Assembly: GCA_963924555.1 (NCBI GenBank)
Contig: OZ004588.1
Location: 4,712,001 to 4,776,000 of the forward strand
DNA from: Crambe crambe
Taxonomy: Eukaryota > Porifera > Demospongiae > Poecilosclerida > Crambeidae
Length of the DNA: 64,000 bases
Direction: 5' to 3'
Shown: piece by piece, positions 10,608 through 22,000 of the stretch
Layout: the number at the start of each line of letters is the position of its first letter
How positions within the stretch are numbered: position 1 is the stretch's first letter
Translations under genes and position numbers: made by a program
Notes under the pieces: model-generated
Seen by the model: the letters and a program-made list of their open reading frames with translations, nothing else
Database searches by the model: none
Told to the model about the DNA's origin: nothing

Positions 10608-10965
10608 CAGGAGATCATTTGCAGTCCGAATATCAAGTTGCTGACGTGTTCATTTTAAATTCTATTAGCTCTTCCCAGTTTGCAGCTGGGAAGTTGACTA
10701 TTGTAGTAGCAGCTTGGGGCTACCAGTTAGTCTGTAGGCTTAGTTGGTATCCGATTATCAATGACATTGAGATTGCCCGATGTTAAGTGATCTTTGGATG
10801 TTTCTTTTGTGGTTGATTCTCTGCACGGTTCCCTCGCGCTTCGTATTTAATTAGTGCACGTTTGCCCTATCTTTTCATCTTGGAATTTTATTTTATTAAT
10901 ATCGAGGCTGTCCTCTGCAGTGTCCGTTCATATATGGCGGTCGATAATTGAAACTCTACGACAAA
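10608..10965 (-). repeat. Inverted partner of 7,480-7,850
   Basis: Reads as the reverse complement of the inner left arm, with about one difference per 8-10 bases and small indels. Shared blocks include AATTGAAACTCTAC, TGTCCTCTGCAGTGTCC, GGTAGCC/GGCTACC and CAGCTGGGAAGTTGA. Confidence 0.75.
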
Positions 10966-11082
10966 ATCTCCTTAATCTCCTAAGATTGTTGCTCACACTA
11001 TTATAGCTCTTGCTAACTAGCTATTATTAGAACATAGTTCAGTGGTTTTACAGTGTTTCTAACTGACTTAGAAAGACAGCAG

Positions 11083-11312
11083 GTTTTCTAAGTGCCTAAC
11101 AGTAGGTTTTCTAAGTGCCTCAGGCTCTTAGAAAACCTACTGTTAGGCATTTATTAGAAAACCTATTGTTAGGCATTATTTTGTTTATGTTACTATAGCT
11201 ACTAATGTGATCACCAAGGAGATGTGAAAAAAGTATTGATGTTAGGCATTATCTTGTTTATGTTACTATAGCTACTAATGTGATCACCAAGGAGATGTGA
11301 AAAAGTATTGAC
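11083..11312 (+). repeat. GTTAGGCATT hairpin plus 73-bp tandem duplication
   Basis: 11,083-11,165 is an inverted repeat built on TTTTCTAAGTGCC / CTTAGAAAACC and AACAGTAGG / CCTACTGTT. It is followed by two tandem 73-bp units, 11,168-11,240 and 11,241-11,312, each starting GTTAGGCATTAT and nearly identical. No coding potential seen. Confidence 0.85.
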
Positions 11313-11746
11313 TGTTTCTTTTTGTGTTTTGTATAAGTAAATATAATCATGATCACGGAATGATTAAGATAGCTAGATTTAGCTACATACATACATAGCT
11401 ATAATATGATCGAAGTTTGTTCTATCTAAATTACTGAGCTGATCCAGCATTGTAGTTGTTGAAGTTAATTCATCCGTTTCTTCATTCGAAGGTTCACTGC
11501 TTGCTACGTACATGTACAACACTTGCTGGTTCCTGCGCGCGCAGCAGGTGCTGCCGCCTTCACAATATACCCCACCCACTGCAAGACTCTCCCAAACAAG
11601 ACGGGTCACTGCAGCGTTCAGAAATAGAGAAGGGGTACTCGTCAGTAGCGTTATTTACGTTATAGCTCTAGCTAGCTATCTCTCCTGCTGTGAAGATATG
11701 GAAGGTTTGCTGTTGCTAGGTAGTTTTAATATGTTCTTATAAATAA
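11313..11746. other. Unassigned spacer
   Basis: Short overlapping reading frames on both strands, none with a domain that I recognise. The GC-richer patch 11,520-11,600 looks like a fragment of something once coding, but I cannot name it. Confidence 0.4.
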
Positions 11747-11886
11747 GTTAGACAGCTCGACAAACGGGATCTAAGTTATTTAGACACCCTCAGGCCCTTA
11801 GTAGCACCCTCGCTTCGCTCGGAATGCTACAGCCTCGGGCCTTCGGGTGTCTAAATAACTTAGATCCCTCGGTCTCGCTGTCTAAC
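11747..11886. mobile_element. 140-bp palindromic MITE-like element
   Basis: The ends GTTAGACAGC / GCTGTCTAAC and inner blocks GGATCTAAGTTATTTAGACA / TGTCTAAATAACTTAGATCC form a long hairpin with a GC-rich centre (CTCGCTTCGCTCGG). It interrupts the right arm of the 6,796-12,579 element. Confidence 0.75.
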
Positions 11887-11889
11887 TAT

Positions 11890-12579
11890 TTAATATTTAA
11901 AATCTCTCAGGATATTAGCTACTTATCTAGCTCTATGCACTATTAGGTAGTTATATATGTAGCTATAGCTATTGAGCATGTTATAGCAGTATATATAAAG
12001 AACTATAATTTTTTACTTTCTATAGTAGCTAAGAGACATGTTGCTCTGTAGCATCTAGCTAGCTATTATGCGTAAGTAGCTATCTAGAATATTTTCCAAT
12101 ACTGATTTGTATAAAGCTCAATCCTGCATTCGCATCGATATAGATCAGTTATAAATATTCCATCGCTGTACACTTGCAAAAAATATTAACTTTGTAGCTA
12201 AGCAAGACACTAGAAAAAAAAAAACATGCTCCTGAATAGCTAACAAGCTTGAGATTTTGATGCACCTATAAACTGCATAGAAATATAGCTAATAACTAAT
12301 GAAAAAACATCCTAGGAGATATCAATATAGAAAAGATTTATCACTAAGACAGAAACGGCCGAGGAGATTTTTTATTGCTTGGGCAATTTGTTGGTGAGCG
12401 ATTGTCTTTGTATAATCAGATATAGCTATACCACCTCTCCACTAGCTACTTTATATGCAGCGACAATATATCCTGGCAGCGACGAAATATCCTAGGAGAT
12501 TTTTTTCGCTCGCAACAGAATTTCCTAGGATATTTTATCGCCGCGACAGAATCTCCCAACAACAAAATAAACTGTGACA
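11890..12579 (-). repeat. Right arm of the long-armed element
   Basis: Inverted copy of 6,796-7,460. From the outside in: TGTCACAG terminus, GTCGC/GCGAC words, GGTGAGCGATTGTCTTTG, the ATCCTAGGAGAT words, then ACTTACGCATAATAGCTAGC. CCTAGG-centred words are spaced irregularly along it. Confidence 0.75.
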
Positions 12580-12888
12580 CTGGCACTGGTTGTGAAACTG
12601 CGCCCATTAATTATGACAATTGTGTAGTGGAAATATCTGAGTGATATCCTGATTCCCAGATTTCTTGGCGCGTGCACAAACAGTGGATTCCAGGCTCTCT
12701 TTTCCCCCGCCCCCCAAAAAGGAAAGAGAGGCTGGGTTCGAGGCTAAAATGAATATGTGGTCCCTCGCCCCAGCAATCGAAGGTTAGAACATGCTTTGAC
12801 TGTAGCACTTACTGCAGTGCAGAGGGTTTGCACTTTAGTGCTTTCATTTCTTACGTATGATGTAATGCAGATGCAAATAGCATGTAGC

Positions 12889-13015
12889 CAGTGTCACGGT
12901 TTATTCTGTCGCTGTGGAATTTTGTCGCGGCGACAAAATTTCACTGAAAATTGTGGTGCTCGGCGACACAATTTACCAGGAGATTTCGTCGCTCCTGTGA
13001 GATAGTGTCGCGCAT
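12889..13015 (+). repeat. Diverged TGTCACGG terminus of the same repeat superfamily
   Basis: AGTGTCACGGTTTATTCTGT followed by GTCGCGGCGACAAAATTTCA and further GCGAC words. It is closer to the copies near 35,530, 40,225 and 61,190 (ATTCTGTAGCTGTGAAATTT) than to 6,796, so there are at least two subfamilies. Confidence 0.6.
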
Positions 13016-13085
13016 CTTTGTTGAGTTGAGTTGAGTTGTTTTACATCAGCCAAAACTCGCTGCCATCACTATCTCTCCAGATCCC

Positions 13086-13612
13086 ATGATTAATCTCCCA
13101 TATAGCCTTGTCAAACAACTTTGGACTGGTTCATGGGTTATCTCAACCCACCAAGATGCAGCCATTGATTCCATTAAGTCCATTAACAAGAAGACCCTGA
13201 GGAGAATGGCACAGAAAACCCATATGGAAGCCCAGGAAGAGAAACTCGAGTCTGGAGAATCTAGAGGTCCAGAAGAAATTTATTGATGGATGACGTTCTC
13301 TGGAAGAAAAAAAGAACAGGGTGTGGAACCGCATCGTGGATAACCTCCCTCCCGGACAGCTGGGCATCCTCAGGCACACTTCAATCTGAGACGTTGGAAA
13401 CTTCGGACTAAGTGTACCAGAGGATATTTTCTGGAAACAACAGCTCACCAGGACATTGTAATCAAACGTCCCCTATGACTCTCCTGAGGCTCGCCAATGG
13501 AAAAAAAAATCTACCAACAGGTATTAGGTGAGCTAGACAAGAAGGGCGGGGCTCTTGGCCACTTCCTCCCCCAGACTTCAAGAGTATTCCCTCAAGAAAG
13601 ATATAAATTATA
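13086..13612 (+). pseudogene. Unrecognised protein-coding remnant
   Basis: Two short frames (13,086-13,286 and pieces of 13,290-13,500) read like real protein, rich in charged residues (EAQEEKLES, KKNRVWNRIVDNLPPG, RRWKLRTKCTRGYFLE, HQDIVIKRPL), but they are in different frames and are broken by stops. The base composition is less AT-rich than the surroundings. I cannot assign a family; it may be a decayed host exon or a retroelement piece. Confidence 0.35.
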
Positions 13613-13724
13613 CATTTGACAAAGTTGGCAAGATTGCAATTGCTTGCTCACACTCCATTTTTTTTTTCAGAGCAAAGACGGTTGATTTATCACCTTAACC
13701 TCCCCCTTTTTACTTATTATTCTT

Positions 13725-14105
13725 CATCATCATCATCATTATTGTTATTATCATTTATTCATTATCCTTGCCAAACACCCACCAGTTACTATAGCGTACA
13801 GCTACTACAGTCACTGGCTTCTCTGTTTATGGACTATTATAATAGCTATAGTCACTAGCCCAGTTAAGCAGGATAATTTGGAAATTTCGGGAAAAAATAA
13901 TGGTTCTATTTCTGACTGGGAGCAGATAGCTAGTAAAGTACAGATAAGTTAGATCTTTTCTCTATAACAAGCAGTGACTTGTAAATTTTTAGAGCCAAGA
14001 ATAAAGGCACTCAAAAATTGGTGGGCTGGGGTAATTCCGAATGATTGTTGTGGCCACACAAAGCATAAAGCGACCTAGCCTACAACCTTGCTTTACACTG
14101 ACAAT
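13725..14105 (+). repeat. TCA microsatellite and dispersed-repeat fragment
   Basis: (TCA)n at about 13,725-13,740. The words AGCTATAGTCACTAGC, GGAAATTTCGGG, AATTCCGAATGATTGTTGTG and ACACAAAGCATAAA then recur, in the same order, at 60,900-61,160 and inverted at 40,290-40,570. It is thus a third, partial copy of the outer part of the B repeats. Confidence 0.6.
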
Positions 14106-14680
14106 CAATCTCCAGTAAGTTTCAATAGTTGCAAAAATAGTAGTTTGTGTCCTCTTTTGAAGTATTAAACTGGTATTCAGAATTACCTAGTTCTATAGTC
14201 TCACACAATGATAAGAGCGACACAATAATCAAGGGAGTCTGTGCCATCCCTACTTTGCACTCTCTTAAAATACTGAATCACTTTTGTGTGTGATAATGTT
14301 TGTACTTATGTATGGTTCCACAAGGAAAAATTGGTGACTGATAACCAAATAAACCATTTTGCTTGTTCTAGCTATATACTTCTTATTGCCACCATCATTC
14401 ATTGTGTAGTCAAACATTAGTGCTAAAGCCTTGTGGCATCATGTGACCTCAAAGTACCAGTCCATTATAGAAAATAAAATCAGCACTTTAAGAACAATTA
14501 AATTAGGAACTGGACAATAAACACGCCAAATAACATTTCCCCCCGTTCATTGTTGAAAAATAATAAACTGGTCATTATATGGCATGCTAAAAGTAAGTAG
14601 GCTCATCCGCAGAACTAGATTCAATCTTCTCCATCATTCGGTCAACTTCCACTTCTGCAGAGATAATAAACGCCAACAGC
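14106..14680. other. Gene-free spacer
   Basis: AT-rich with no coding or repeat signal that I can support. Confidence 0.4.
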
Positions 14681-15130
14681 ATGAATAAACAACCAACATA
14701 TGATGGAGACGGAGAAGCATCTGAGACTCGACTAACTAGAAGCATTTTCCCACCAGACACTCGTATGAAAGTTAGCAACACCAAAATATTTCCCTGGTCA
14801 GCCAAGGGAATCATCGAGTCTGGTTGTACTGGGACCTTTGTTGGTCCTCGACATATTCTTACTGCAGGCCATTGTATCTACAGTTATGCAACCAAAAAAT
14901 GGCTAAAAAACTTGAATTTTTGGAGAGGAAAAAACTGTGATCCTGATAAAGGTTATTATAAATGGATATTTGCCATTTCTCTGAAAGGATGGGTCAAATA
15001 TGGGTGGCCATCTTATGATTATGCCTTGTAAATAGGCCTTCTCCTGTGATGATGGATATAGGCTATATTGGAATGAAACGAGACTGGATTATCAATATTG
15101 CTGGTTATCCCAGCGATGTATGTGGTAGGT
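14681..15130 (+). pseudogene. Trypsin-like (S1) serine protease fragment, frameshifted
   Basis: GTFVGPRHILTAGHC carries the catalytic His of the trypsin fold, and YDYAL about 70 residues later fits the catalytic Asp. The frame then hits TAA at 15,029; shifting by one base continues with NRPSPVMMDIGYIGMKR and IINIAGYPSDVCG up to a possible donor at about 15,128. The Ser-containing GDSG segment is not visible downstream. Resemblance is to the V8/PRSS23-like secreted proteases. A signal peptide is not evident from the Met at 14,681, and an upstream exon may be missing. A single-base loss near 15,029 and the missing third domain make a pseudogene or fragment the simplest reading. Confidence 0.65.
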
Positions 15131-16760
15131 GCATGATGCGAACGCACTGTGAAATAAAGTACCTCTTATGCTTATGGGTCAACTTTTTATAAAGAATATA
15201 ACAAGTGTACTCGTATCAATAAGTCGAGGTACTACCAAATCAAAAGGTGGATACAGTACTACTGAACCCTCTAATTTTGGAACAGTGGAATTTTAAAGTT
15301 TAATATACAAGAGAAAGACTTGTGTGGACTCATGTAATTAATTAGTGACTTAGTTATGGAGATTCAGAATGTGCTATTATATCTGTGCATAATTTGTCAA
15401 TTCCTTGCTCTAGAATTGCTATGTTTTTTTGTAGCTAAATCATGATATTAGTTATAATTGGGTGAGCATGCTTAGATCGAGGAACAAAGTAGGATGGATT
15501 TTGCATCCTGTTTGTTATGGCTATGGTGAGAGAAATGCGATTGTGCCCCCATAAGCTTGGCTCTTGAGTTGTCTCTGCATGAGTAGAAGTAGATTGCAGG
15601 AATATTCTACCACACTTTCAATGGAAGTTCTTTGACTTAGTTCTGTGAGCTTGGTGTGCTAGTTTGCCAAAGTTTACCAGAGTTTGCCAAGTTTGCTTGA
15701 TCAAACTCTGGCAAACTAGGATAAACTATGGCAAAAACAGCAAGTTTGCCATAATACTCAGGCAAGCGTGAAAGATAGCCAAGTTATGTGGGGATCTTTC
15801 CACACAGTGAGATCATCTGCACAAGAAATATTCATTTTGACCTCATGGCCCAGGCATGGCCAAAATACTGTGAGATGAGAGATTTGAATCTGTACTATTA
15901 GCTGGGTAAAGGGTCGCCCAAATATATCGTGATCGATCATGGAGTCCACTGCTGCTGCTACAGAGCCATTCATCAACGCTGCAGGATATCAACCAATACT
16001 AGAACCTCTTCTTAGAGAAGTTCTCAACGGTGAATTTAAGTTTAGAGGGTCGGCCAAGTGTGCAAGATATTAGGTCTTAACCGATTATATTATTAATTAG
16101 AGCACTTCAGAAAGCGATGCTCTTCAAGTCTTGTTCCAAATTTCTGGAGAAAAATTCTCCCTGATTTAGTAAGAAGAATAGTAATGATAACTGCATGATA
16201 TTAAAGGAAGGGACTTAAGAGCTGCCAGTAACTCCATTTTGAATTTTTCCTCCTTTTTCTCTCACAATTCTGTAGGGATGGTTAACTTCATTAGAAAAAA
16301 AATGTCATTAGTCCCTCTAGTTTTTTTTCTCAGCTATAAAAAAGTGTATGTGGCTGTTACAAGTACAATTTTTACAGCAGATTATACACACCATCAGGAT
16401 TTAACAGGACCATGAGAACACTCTTGTAGGTAGCCAGCCAGCCAGTGTTTTCTTTCATATTTATAAATTTGACTCTGATGTAAAAATATCATACTCTTGA
16501 TTTGGGGAGAAAATGTGAGGAGGGAAGCATGTGAGCACAATGTAGACATGCACAGGATGATTAAAGTCTATTCGCGTTCACCTCGACCTTTTTATATCTG
16601 TGATAACTTGCTCAATTCTTGACCAATTTCAAAATTTCAAACACCAGCAGCTAGCTAATTATCCGAGATTTATGATGATACTTTTTATAAAGACTAAATC
16701 CTTACCAGTAAGAAGTTAGCTGTATGTCCCATAAGCAAAGTATGGAGCTGCCATTCACCA
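15131..16760. other. Gene-free stretch with AGTTTGCCA repeats
   Basis: No gene that I can support. Between 15,658 and 15,770 the word AGTTTGCCA (or its inverse TGGCAAACT) occurs about eight times in direct and inverted order, forming nested hairpins. Confidence 0.5.
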
Positions 16761-16799
16761 CAAGGCCTAGTGCGCGCGATAGAGCAACAACAATGGCTG

Positions 16800-17245
16800 C
16801 CAGGTGCTACTGAATCTCGAGTAGTAATGCCATACGAGACGTGGTCTTCTCTGCAGCCCAGTCAGCAGCCTTGGCCCCTTCCAAGGAGACCCCTGGCCTC
16901 CTTGCCAGCTCCCTCTCTCGCCCAGCTGATATCCTTCTACCCAATTGGAAAGGGGGCCGTCCTGCAGCTCTGGATGTCCATGTAATCAGCCCCCTGCAGC
17001 AGCAGACTCTAAATGAAGCCTCCTTCACCCCAGGCCATGCCCTTCAGGTGGGAGTGAACCGCAAGCTAGCATCCTCTTTATCAGCTTGCCGCTCGGCAGG
17101 TTTGCACTTCATTCCTCTGGTAGCAGAAACATTAGGGGGTCTTGCTGACGACACAATTCAAACTGTTCGCTCCATTGGCAAGGCCATCGCAGACAGAGTG
17201 GGTACTACAGATTCCGCAAAATCGTGGAAAAATCAGCGCATGCGC
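16800..17245 (+). pseudogene. Retroelement C-terminal fragment (nuclease-like domain)
   Basis: About 130 codons in frame from 16,841, GC-rich compared with both flanks. Motifs RPADILLPNWKGGRPAALDV, VISPLQ, TPGHALQVG and FIPLVAETLGG are, from memory, typical of a conserved region lying after reverse transcriptase in non-LTR-type retroelement proteins of invertebrates. The PAD...PAALDV spacing resembles a restriction-like nuclease core. No reverse transcriptase lies upstream, so this is a 5'-truncated piece. It runs directly into the LARS2 remnant at about 17,250. Confidence 0.55.
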
Positions 17246-17249
17246 AGAC

Positions 17250-20200
17250 AGTGGCAACCAGGCTCTCCTATACCCAGATTATGTACTGTGAAAAATGTGG
17301 GGTAAGATATCGCATCCCTCACTTATTTGTTAACTCATGTTGTGCAGTAGGGTCAAACTATAGCGATAAAGCCTTACCAAACAGAATACAAGTTTTCTTT
17401 TCATTTTTTCTTCATTTTTTCTTGTTATCTTTAATGGTGGTTGTCTTGTTGGTAACTTAATTCCTCACTCAAGCAGTAGGTCAAGCCTATAGGAGTGTAT
17501 CTTTTTTTCTTGTTGGTTTTAGGTAACTTCAGTGCCTTGTTGAATTACCAAATGATGTTAAGTTGAGTGGTTGTGGTCCTTCTCCCCTAGCTCAAGCCAG
17601 AGAATGGCAGGTTGCTAGCTGTGGAAAGTGAGTTCTATGTGGCTGTACAGCTCTCATAATGAATTGATGCTGATATCATCTTATGCATTACACATTGTTA
17701 TGTATGTAAATAGGGCTGATTGCTGTGCAAGGAGAGAGACTGAGACTATTGATACCTCTGTGGATTCCTCCTGGTACTTTTTGAGGTACATCAATCCAAC
17801 AGAACAATCAAGGTACATAATTATAGGTAATAATGAGTAGTATTCCAGGCTCCTAAACGTGACTACTCCTTGAGGACTTTCTGTGCTTGTCTGAAAGATT
17901 GCTCCCACACGTTGCACACCTTCTGCTAATAAATAAAACACTATGTATGTATCTACAAGATAAGGTTACTGAGCATGGCAGTTGTATTTATCATTACATT
18001 CTTATGGTCTTGTCACAGTGCAGTGGCTGAATGATTCACTTATCAATGAACAAGCAGTTTTTGATGTTTGCATGTCATACCATTTCTTCAGACCTTTTAC
18101 TGAAGACATCTTTAAGTGGATGCCAGTGGATGTCTATATTGGAGGCAATGAACATGGTATGTATCCAGTAAGTATTTTTTTTAAATATATTGTAGAATAG
18201 ACAGGCTTCAAATGCAGCCTTTGCAAGCTAGACAAGGGGTATAATGATGACACCCTAATATCTCTATTAATTTCAGTTCAATTCACCTTGAATATATCAT
18301 TGCAGTTTGGCAATATTTCTAATTCAATTTAATTTCAGATGTGTAGCTTGCTTTTAATTAGTTTTAACACTAGACTAACACAATTATAATATTTTTGCAT
18401 CCGAAATGAAAAAATTATAAGTTTCAGAGAGATAACCCAAAACAGAAATTAATCTACCTACATAATTGGATATAAATTAATGTCACTGGAATAATGTGAT
18501 CCTTGTGCATCGTAGTTCCTCATTGTGTTTCTCTGCATCAGTGAATGGCAGCATTTCATAAATTTAACAATAGCTTCAACTTTTGCAGAAATTCTCCACC
18601 TCTTGTATGCTCGCTTCATCACACGTTTTCTCTATAATATCGGTAAACTCAAGATAAGAGAACCATTCCAGAAATTATTAACTCAGGTATGTACCATGTT
18701 AGAGTAAGCATGAACAGTCAAAGTTACTTGAGTGTTACGTGTCAGGGAATGGTGGAAGGGAAGACCTACAGGGAGAAAATCAGTGGTCCTTACCTCACAA
18801 AGGAGGAACAGGCTAATCTCAGTGGAACGTGTGAAGACATAAAGGAGAGCTGGGAAAGCACAATGGAGTGGACCCCCATGATAAATATGGTGCTGATACT
18901 GTCAGATTGTTTATGCTCTTTAAGGTATGTACCACCTAAACTGAGTGTTAAACTGCTTCTTTAAACGCTACATATTATTTTACAACATGCACATCCAGTG
19001 GGATATCCGTGCCATCAAGGGGGTACACAAATGGTTCAATAGGATTTGGACTCTGTGCCATGATCACATTAGTGCTTGTTGGTCATCTTCAGCTCATGAG
19101 TGCAGTGATGAGGATAAGAAACGATTAGTCTCTCTTCAACACAGTACTATCAAGCAGGTATTAAACTGCATAACTTCTTTACTTCCCCAGTAGTGGATTC
19201 ATTATTTATAACAATAACAAGATAAAAATGATATGGAGGGATGATGCCTACATCAAGTTCCTATAGGATATAGAGACCCTTGTTTGAGAGTAACCTTCCT
19301 TCAGAAATACTTTTGTTCATCCATCCACCTGTTTTGGGGGAGCTGGGATATTGATGGAATGTGAATTTTCCTGACTTATCATTTTTCCACCCTTGAGACC
19401 CTGACTGGTTAGCTCATACATCTTAAGATAGCCTGAACTACATTATGTTGATCTCTGTCTTACTATTAGTGAAAAGAACTAGCATGTGTATATCTTTGGT
19501 AAGGGATTGTCAATGTGGGAAATGTAATACAATTGCTAATCTGTACAGTCCAAACAAATCCACTGTAAGCATGGGGAAGGATGAAAGTTCTCCGTGAAGC
19601 AGTAAGATACTGAGGGAAATATTAAGAGGGAAGTTATATTTTCTGTACTGGAAATTCTTCCATATATCTATTATCGTGTGTTCTTTTCCTTCAGGTAACT
19701 CACCTGCTTGGGTCTCATACATACAATGTTGCTGTAGCACAAGTGATGATATTTTGTAATCATCTTAAAGAGTTTGAGAAGCTTTCGGGAAGTCTGGAGT
19801 ATCATCGTAGTCTGGAAGTTTTATGTATGTTATTGGCACCCATGGCTCCTCATATTGCATCAGAACTTTGAGAATCATTGGCAGAGTTAGTGAGAGATCA
19901 AAACCTCTGGTAAGTAGTAGTGTGAATAAATTATATGCATACATAAATAATTATAATTATTTAAAACCAAGTTTCTTTTAAATTTTGCTGTTTTATTCTC
20001 CTCTTGAACATGTTCTGCACATTCATAACGCTTATTTATTTTGATTAAGGAAAATGAGAAATGGCCAAGTTGGACAGAATCTCTGATATTGCAGGAGTCA
20101 ACTACTGTGGTACTGCAGGTATGTATTAAATTAATGTATAGGCTGATAGAATTGTGTCAAACAAAGGAAGTAAGGGATCAGTACTAAAGTCGTCCCTTGA

Positions 20201-20589
20201 TCATTCGCTATATTTATCGGTTCTAACTTTCTCAGTTCTCGACCAAATTTTTAGCGTTTATAATACCAGCAGAGAGCTGATCACCCACTCTATGAGCTAG
20301 TTCTGAAATTTATAATTTGGTTAAGAATTGAGCAGTTATAATAATCACAGTGTCAGGTGAACACAAATAGATGAGTATGATAATATTGTGTATCATCATC
20401 CAGGTTAATGGGGTCAGAAAGGGATCATTTTCTGTCCCGTCAGAAATGTGTGATCCTGTGAATCGTGAATCCCTGCAAAGTGGAGCTGTTAAAGTAGCTC
20501 TTGAACAGAATATGCTTTGCAACAGTGATACGAGTTCCACTAAAATATATGTGGCACCTCATGATCGAGTTATTAATTTTACCAAGTAA
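17250..20589 (+). pseudogene. LARS2: Mitochondrial leucyl-tRNA synthetase, 5'-truncated and decayed
   Basis: Exons match the C-terminal half of class I LeuRS in order: 17,250-17,301 (MYCEKCG); 17,533-17,627 (LSGCGPSPLAQAREWQ); 17,714-17,812 (ARRETETIDTSVDSSWYFLR); 18,019-18,156 (WMPVDVYIGG); 18,599-18,686 (ILHLLYARFITRF); 18,746-18,924 (GMVEGKTYREKISG then HNGVDPHDKYGADTVRLF); 18,999-19,157; 19,695-19,909 (anticodon-binding region, APMAPHIASEL); 20,050-20,118; 20,404-20,589 (KIYVAPHDRVINF, stop TAA). Lesions: no HIGH-motif half; a frame break in 17,250-17,290; a one-base loss at the KMSKS loop near 18,855; TGA at 19,869 where a Trp is expected. The enzyme would charge mitochondrial tRNA-Leu; this copy cannot. 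A second, partial copy lies inverted at 52,560-53,640. Confidence 0.8.
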
Positions 20590-21515
20590 TATAATTTTTG
20601 TATTACGCAGCTTTGGAAAATCAATATTGTCTCATCTCACCTTTATTAATATTTCAGAGTCATGGCTAAGTCTTGGTAGAGTGATGTGCACCATAGACCA
20701 TACGTATGTTGGAACCTATATAGTCTATGTGTGCACAGCAACTTTATAGGTAAAGGGATTATGGAACGTGTACTAGACTGTTATTATAGCTGTGTGATCA
20801 ATACTTCTTGTATCCCCATTAGGTTATTACAAGGGAGAGAATTGAATTGTGTTCATAAAGTTCCACACTATGAGATTCCCTGTGTTTCCAAGAAAAACTT
20901 GAAGGTATTTTTTGTAGGATATGCAAGGGCATGGCGAAAACGAGGAAACATGCCGTGCCTTCGTATATTCTATGAATTTCCTTATCAAGTTTCCTTCAGG
21001 TTTCACTCCTAATTTTCAGTGACACATTCGATGTATAATGGGGCTTCATAAAACAGTGTCAACCACCCATTCTATGACTTCTATTGTCTTCAAAATTCAT
21101 TGATTGCCATGATGCTAAGGGAGAGAGGAGGGGTTTGTGGCTTAGCATTATAATGATGCTATTAATTGTTGGAAAAAGCCCTCTAATTGACAGTTAAGGC
21201 AGCAGAGGAGTCTTGTTTCTTTGATAACTCTTGTTTGTGCAGACATCAATTTAGAGGTGATACAAAACGACTAGCTAACGTTGACCATATTATGTAGTGT
21301 AAACTGACTTTTGTGGCAGAACTGAAGAACAAATCAATGCTATACACTGTCCATGTGATGTGCTCTTCTTCACATGCAAGGAATATAGCCGATTTCCCTT
21401 CATTTTTCTGCAGGTGAATTTGAGCATGCTATTAAGAGGCAAGTTGACCACTCCTGTCTATTGGCAAGCAATACAGCACTCTACCTATCTTTATCCTGCA
21501 AGTTGATATTTAATA
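20590..21515. other. Intergenic, no gene supported
   Basis: Short open frames at 20,686-21,012 are only partly kept in the inverted copy (52,200-52,470) and show no domain that I recognise. Treat as intergenic or 3' flank of LARS2. Confidence 0.4.
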
Positions 21516-21519
21516 GCGC

Positions 21520-22000
21520 CACTGCCCAGTAGTACGTCAACCACTTCAGCGTATCCATCATAGCTCGCCGACATCAAAGGAGGGAATCCATTTCTGTTAA
21601 ATAGTTGATCGACCTGAGCACCATTTCCAATAGCTTTGCTCTTATTCTGTATAGCTGCATACTAAACAGTTGATAGGTCTCCTTTTGAGCACACATCTAT
21701 CTGAGCACCATTTTCTAGCAGCAAATATTTCGACATTCCCATTTACACTTGCACTCATAAACACTGATGATCCATCATTCTGCAACCAAGTTGACTGCAG
21801 CACCCTTTTCAAGCAACCAACTTGCCATTTCATTCCAATTTTGCAATTATTAGTGCCAAAATTTATTTGTAAGTCTATCGTGGCTCCATTCCTTAATAAA
21901 AGTTCTTTGTGTCCTTCTTTAGTTGCGTTCATTAATGCTGACCACCCAGAATCACCTTGTGCGTCAACCTCTTCCAACAATAGAGTAAGTGATCAATTAT
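21520..22000 (-). pseudogene. Ankyrin-repeat gene fragment (A copy)
   Basis: Minus-strand reading gives ankyrin-like units (GDSGWSALMNATKEGHKELL, GATIDLQ, DGSSVFMSASVNGNVEI, GFPPLMSASYDGYAEVV) in different frames. The repeat consensus is recognisable but indels break every unit. The inverted copy is at 51,005-51,600. It may be a separate small ankyrin gene or a relic of the large ankyrin/ZU5-like gene of unit B. Confidence 0.6.

Larger units (their letters stand above)
6796..12579. mobile_element. Composite TGTCACAG-ended inverted-repeat element, 5.8 kb
   Basis: The left end TGTCACAGTTTATTTTGTCG and the right end, read inwards, TGTCACAGTTTATTTTGTTG are inverted copies. CTGG lies directly outside both (6792-6795 and 12580-12583), a 4-bp duplication like that of the Ginger-type element next door. 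The arms are long: 6,796-7,460 matches 11,900-12,579 inverted, and 7,480-7,850 matches 10,608-10,965 inverted. I find no transposase frame in it, so it is probably non-autonomous. It also holds later insertions (9,244; 9,833; 10,146; 11,747). Whether it moved as one unit or grew by nesting is uncertain. Confidence 0.65.

Noticed and set aside
11083-11312. CRISPR-like array from the repeated GTTAGGCATT word
   Set aside because: Only two long tandem units plus an inverted repeat, no regular spacers, and the DNA is eukaryotic.
15658-15770. A regulatory operator cluster from the AGTTTGCCA words
   Set aside because: There is no gene next to it and the words form simple nested hairpins; treated as a local repeat only.
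20686-21012. A 108-codon protein downstream of LARS2
   Set aside because: The inverted copy in A' keeps only part of the frame and no domain is recognisable.
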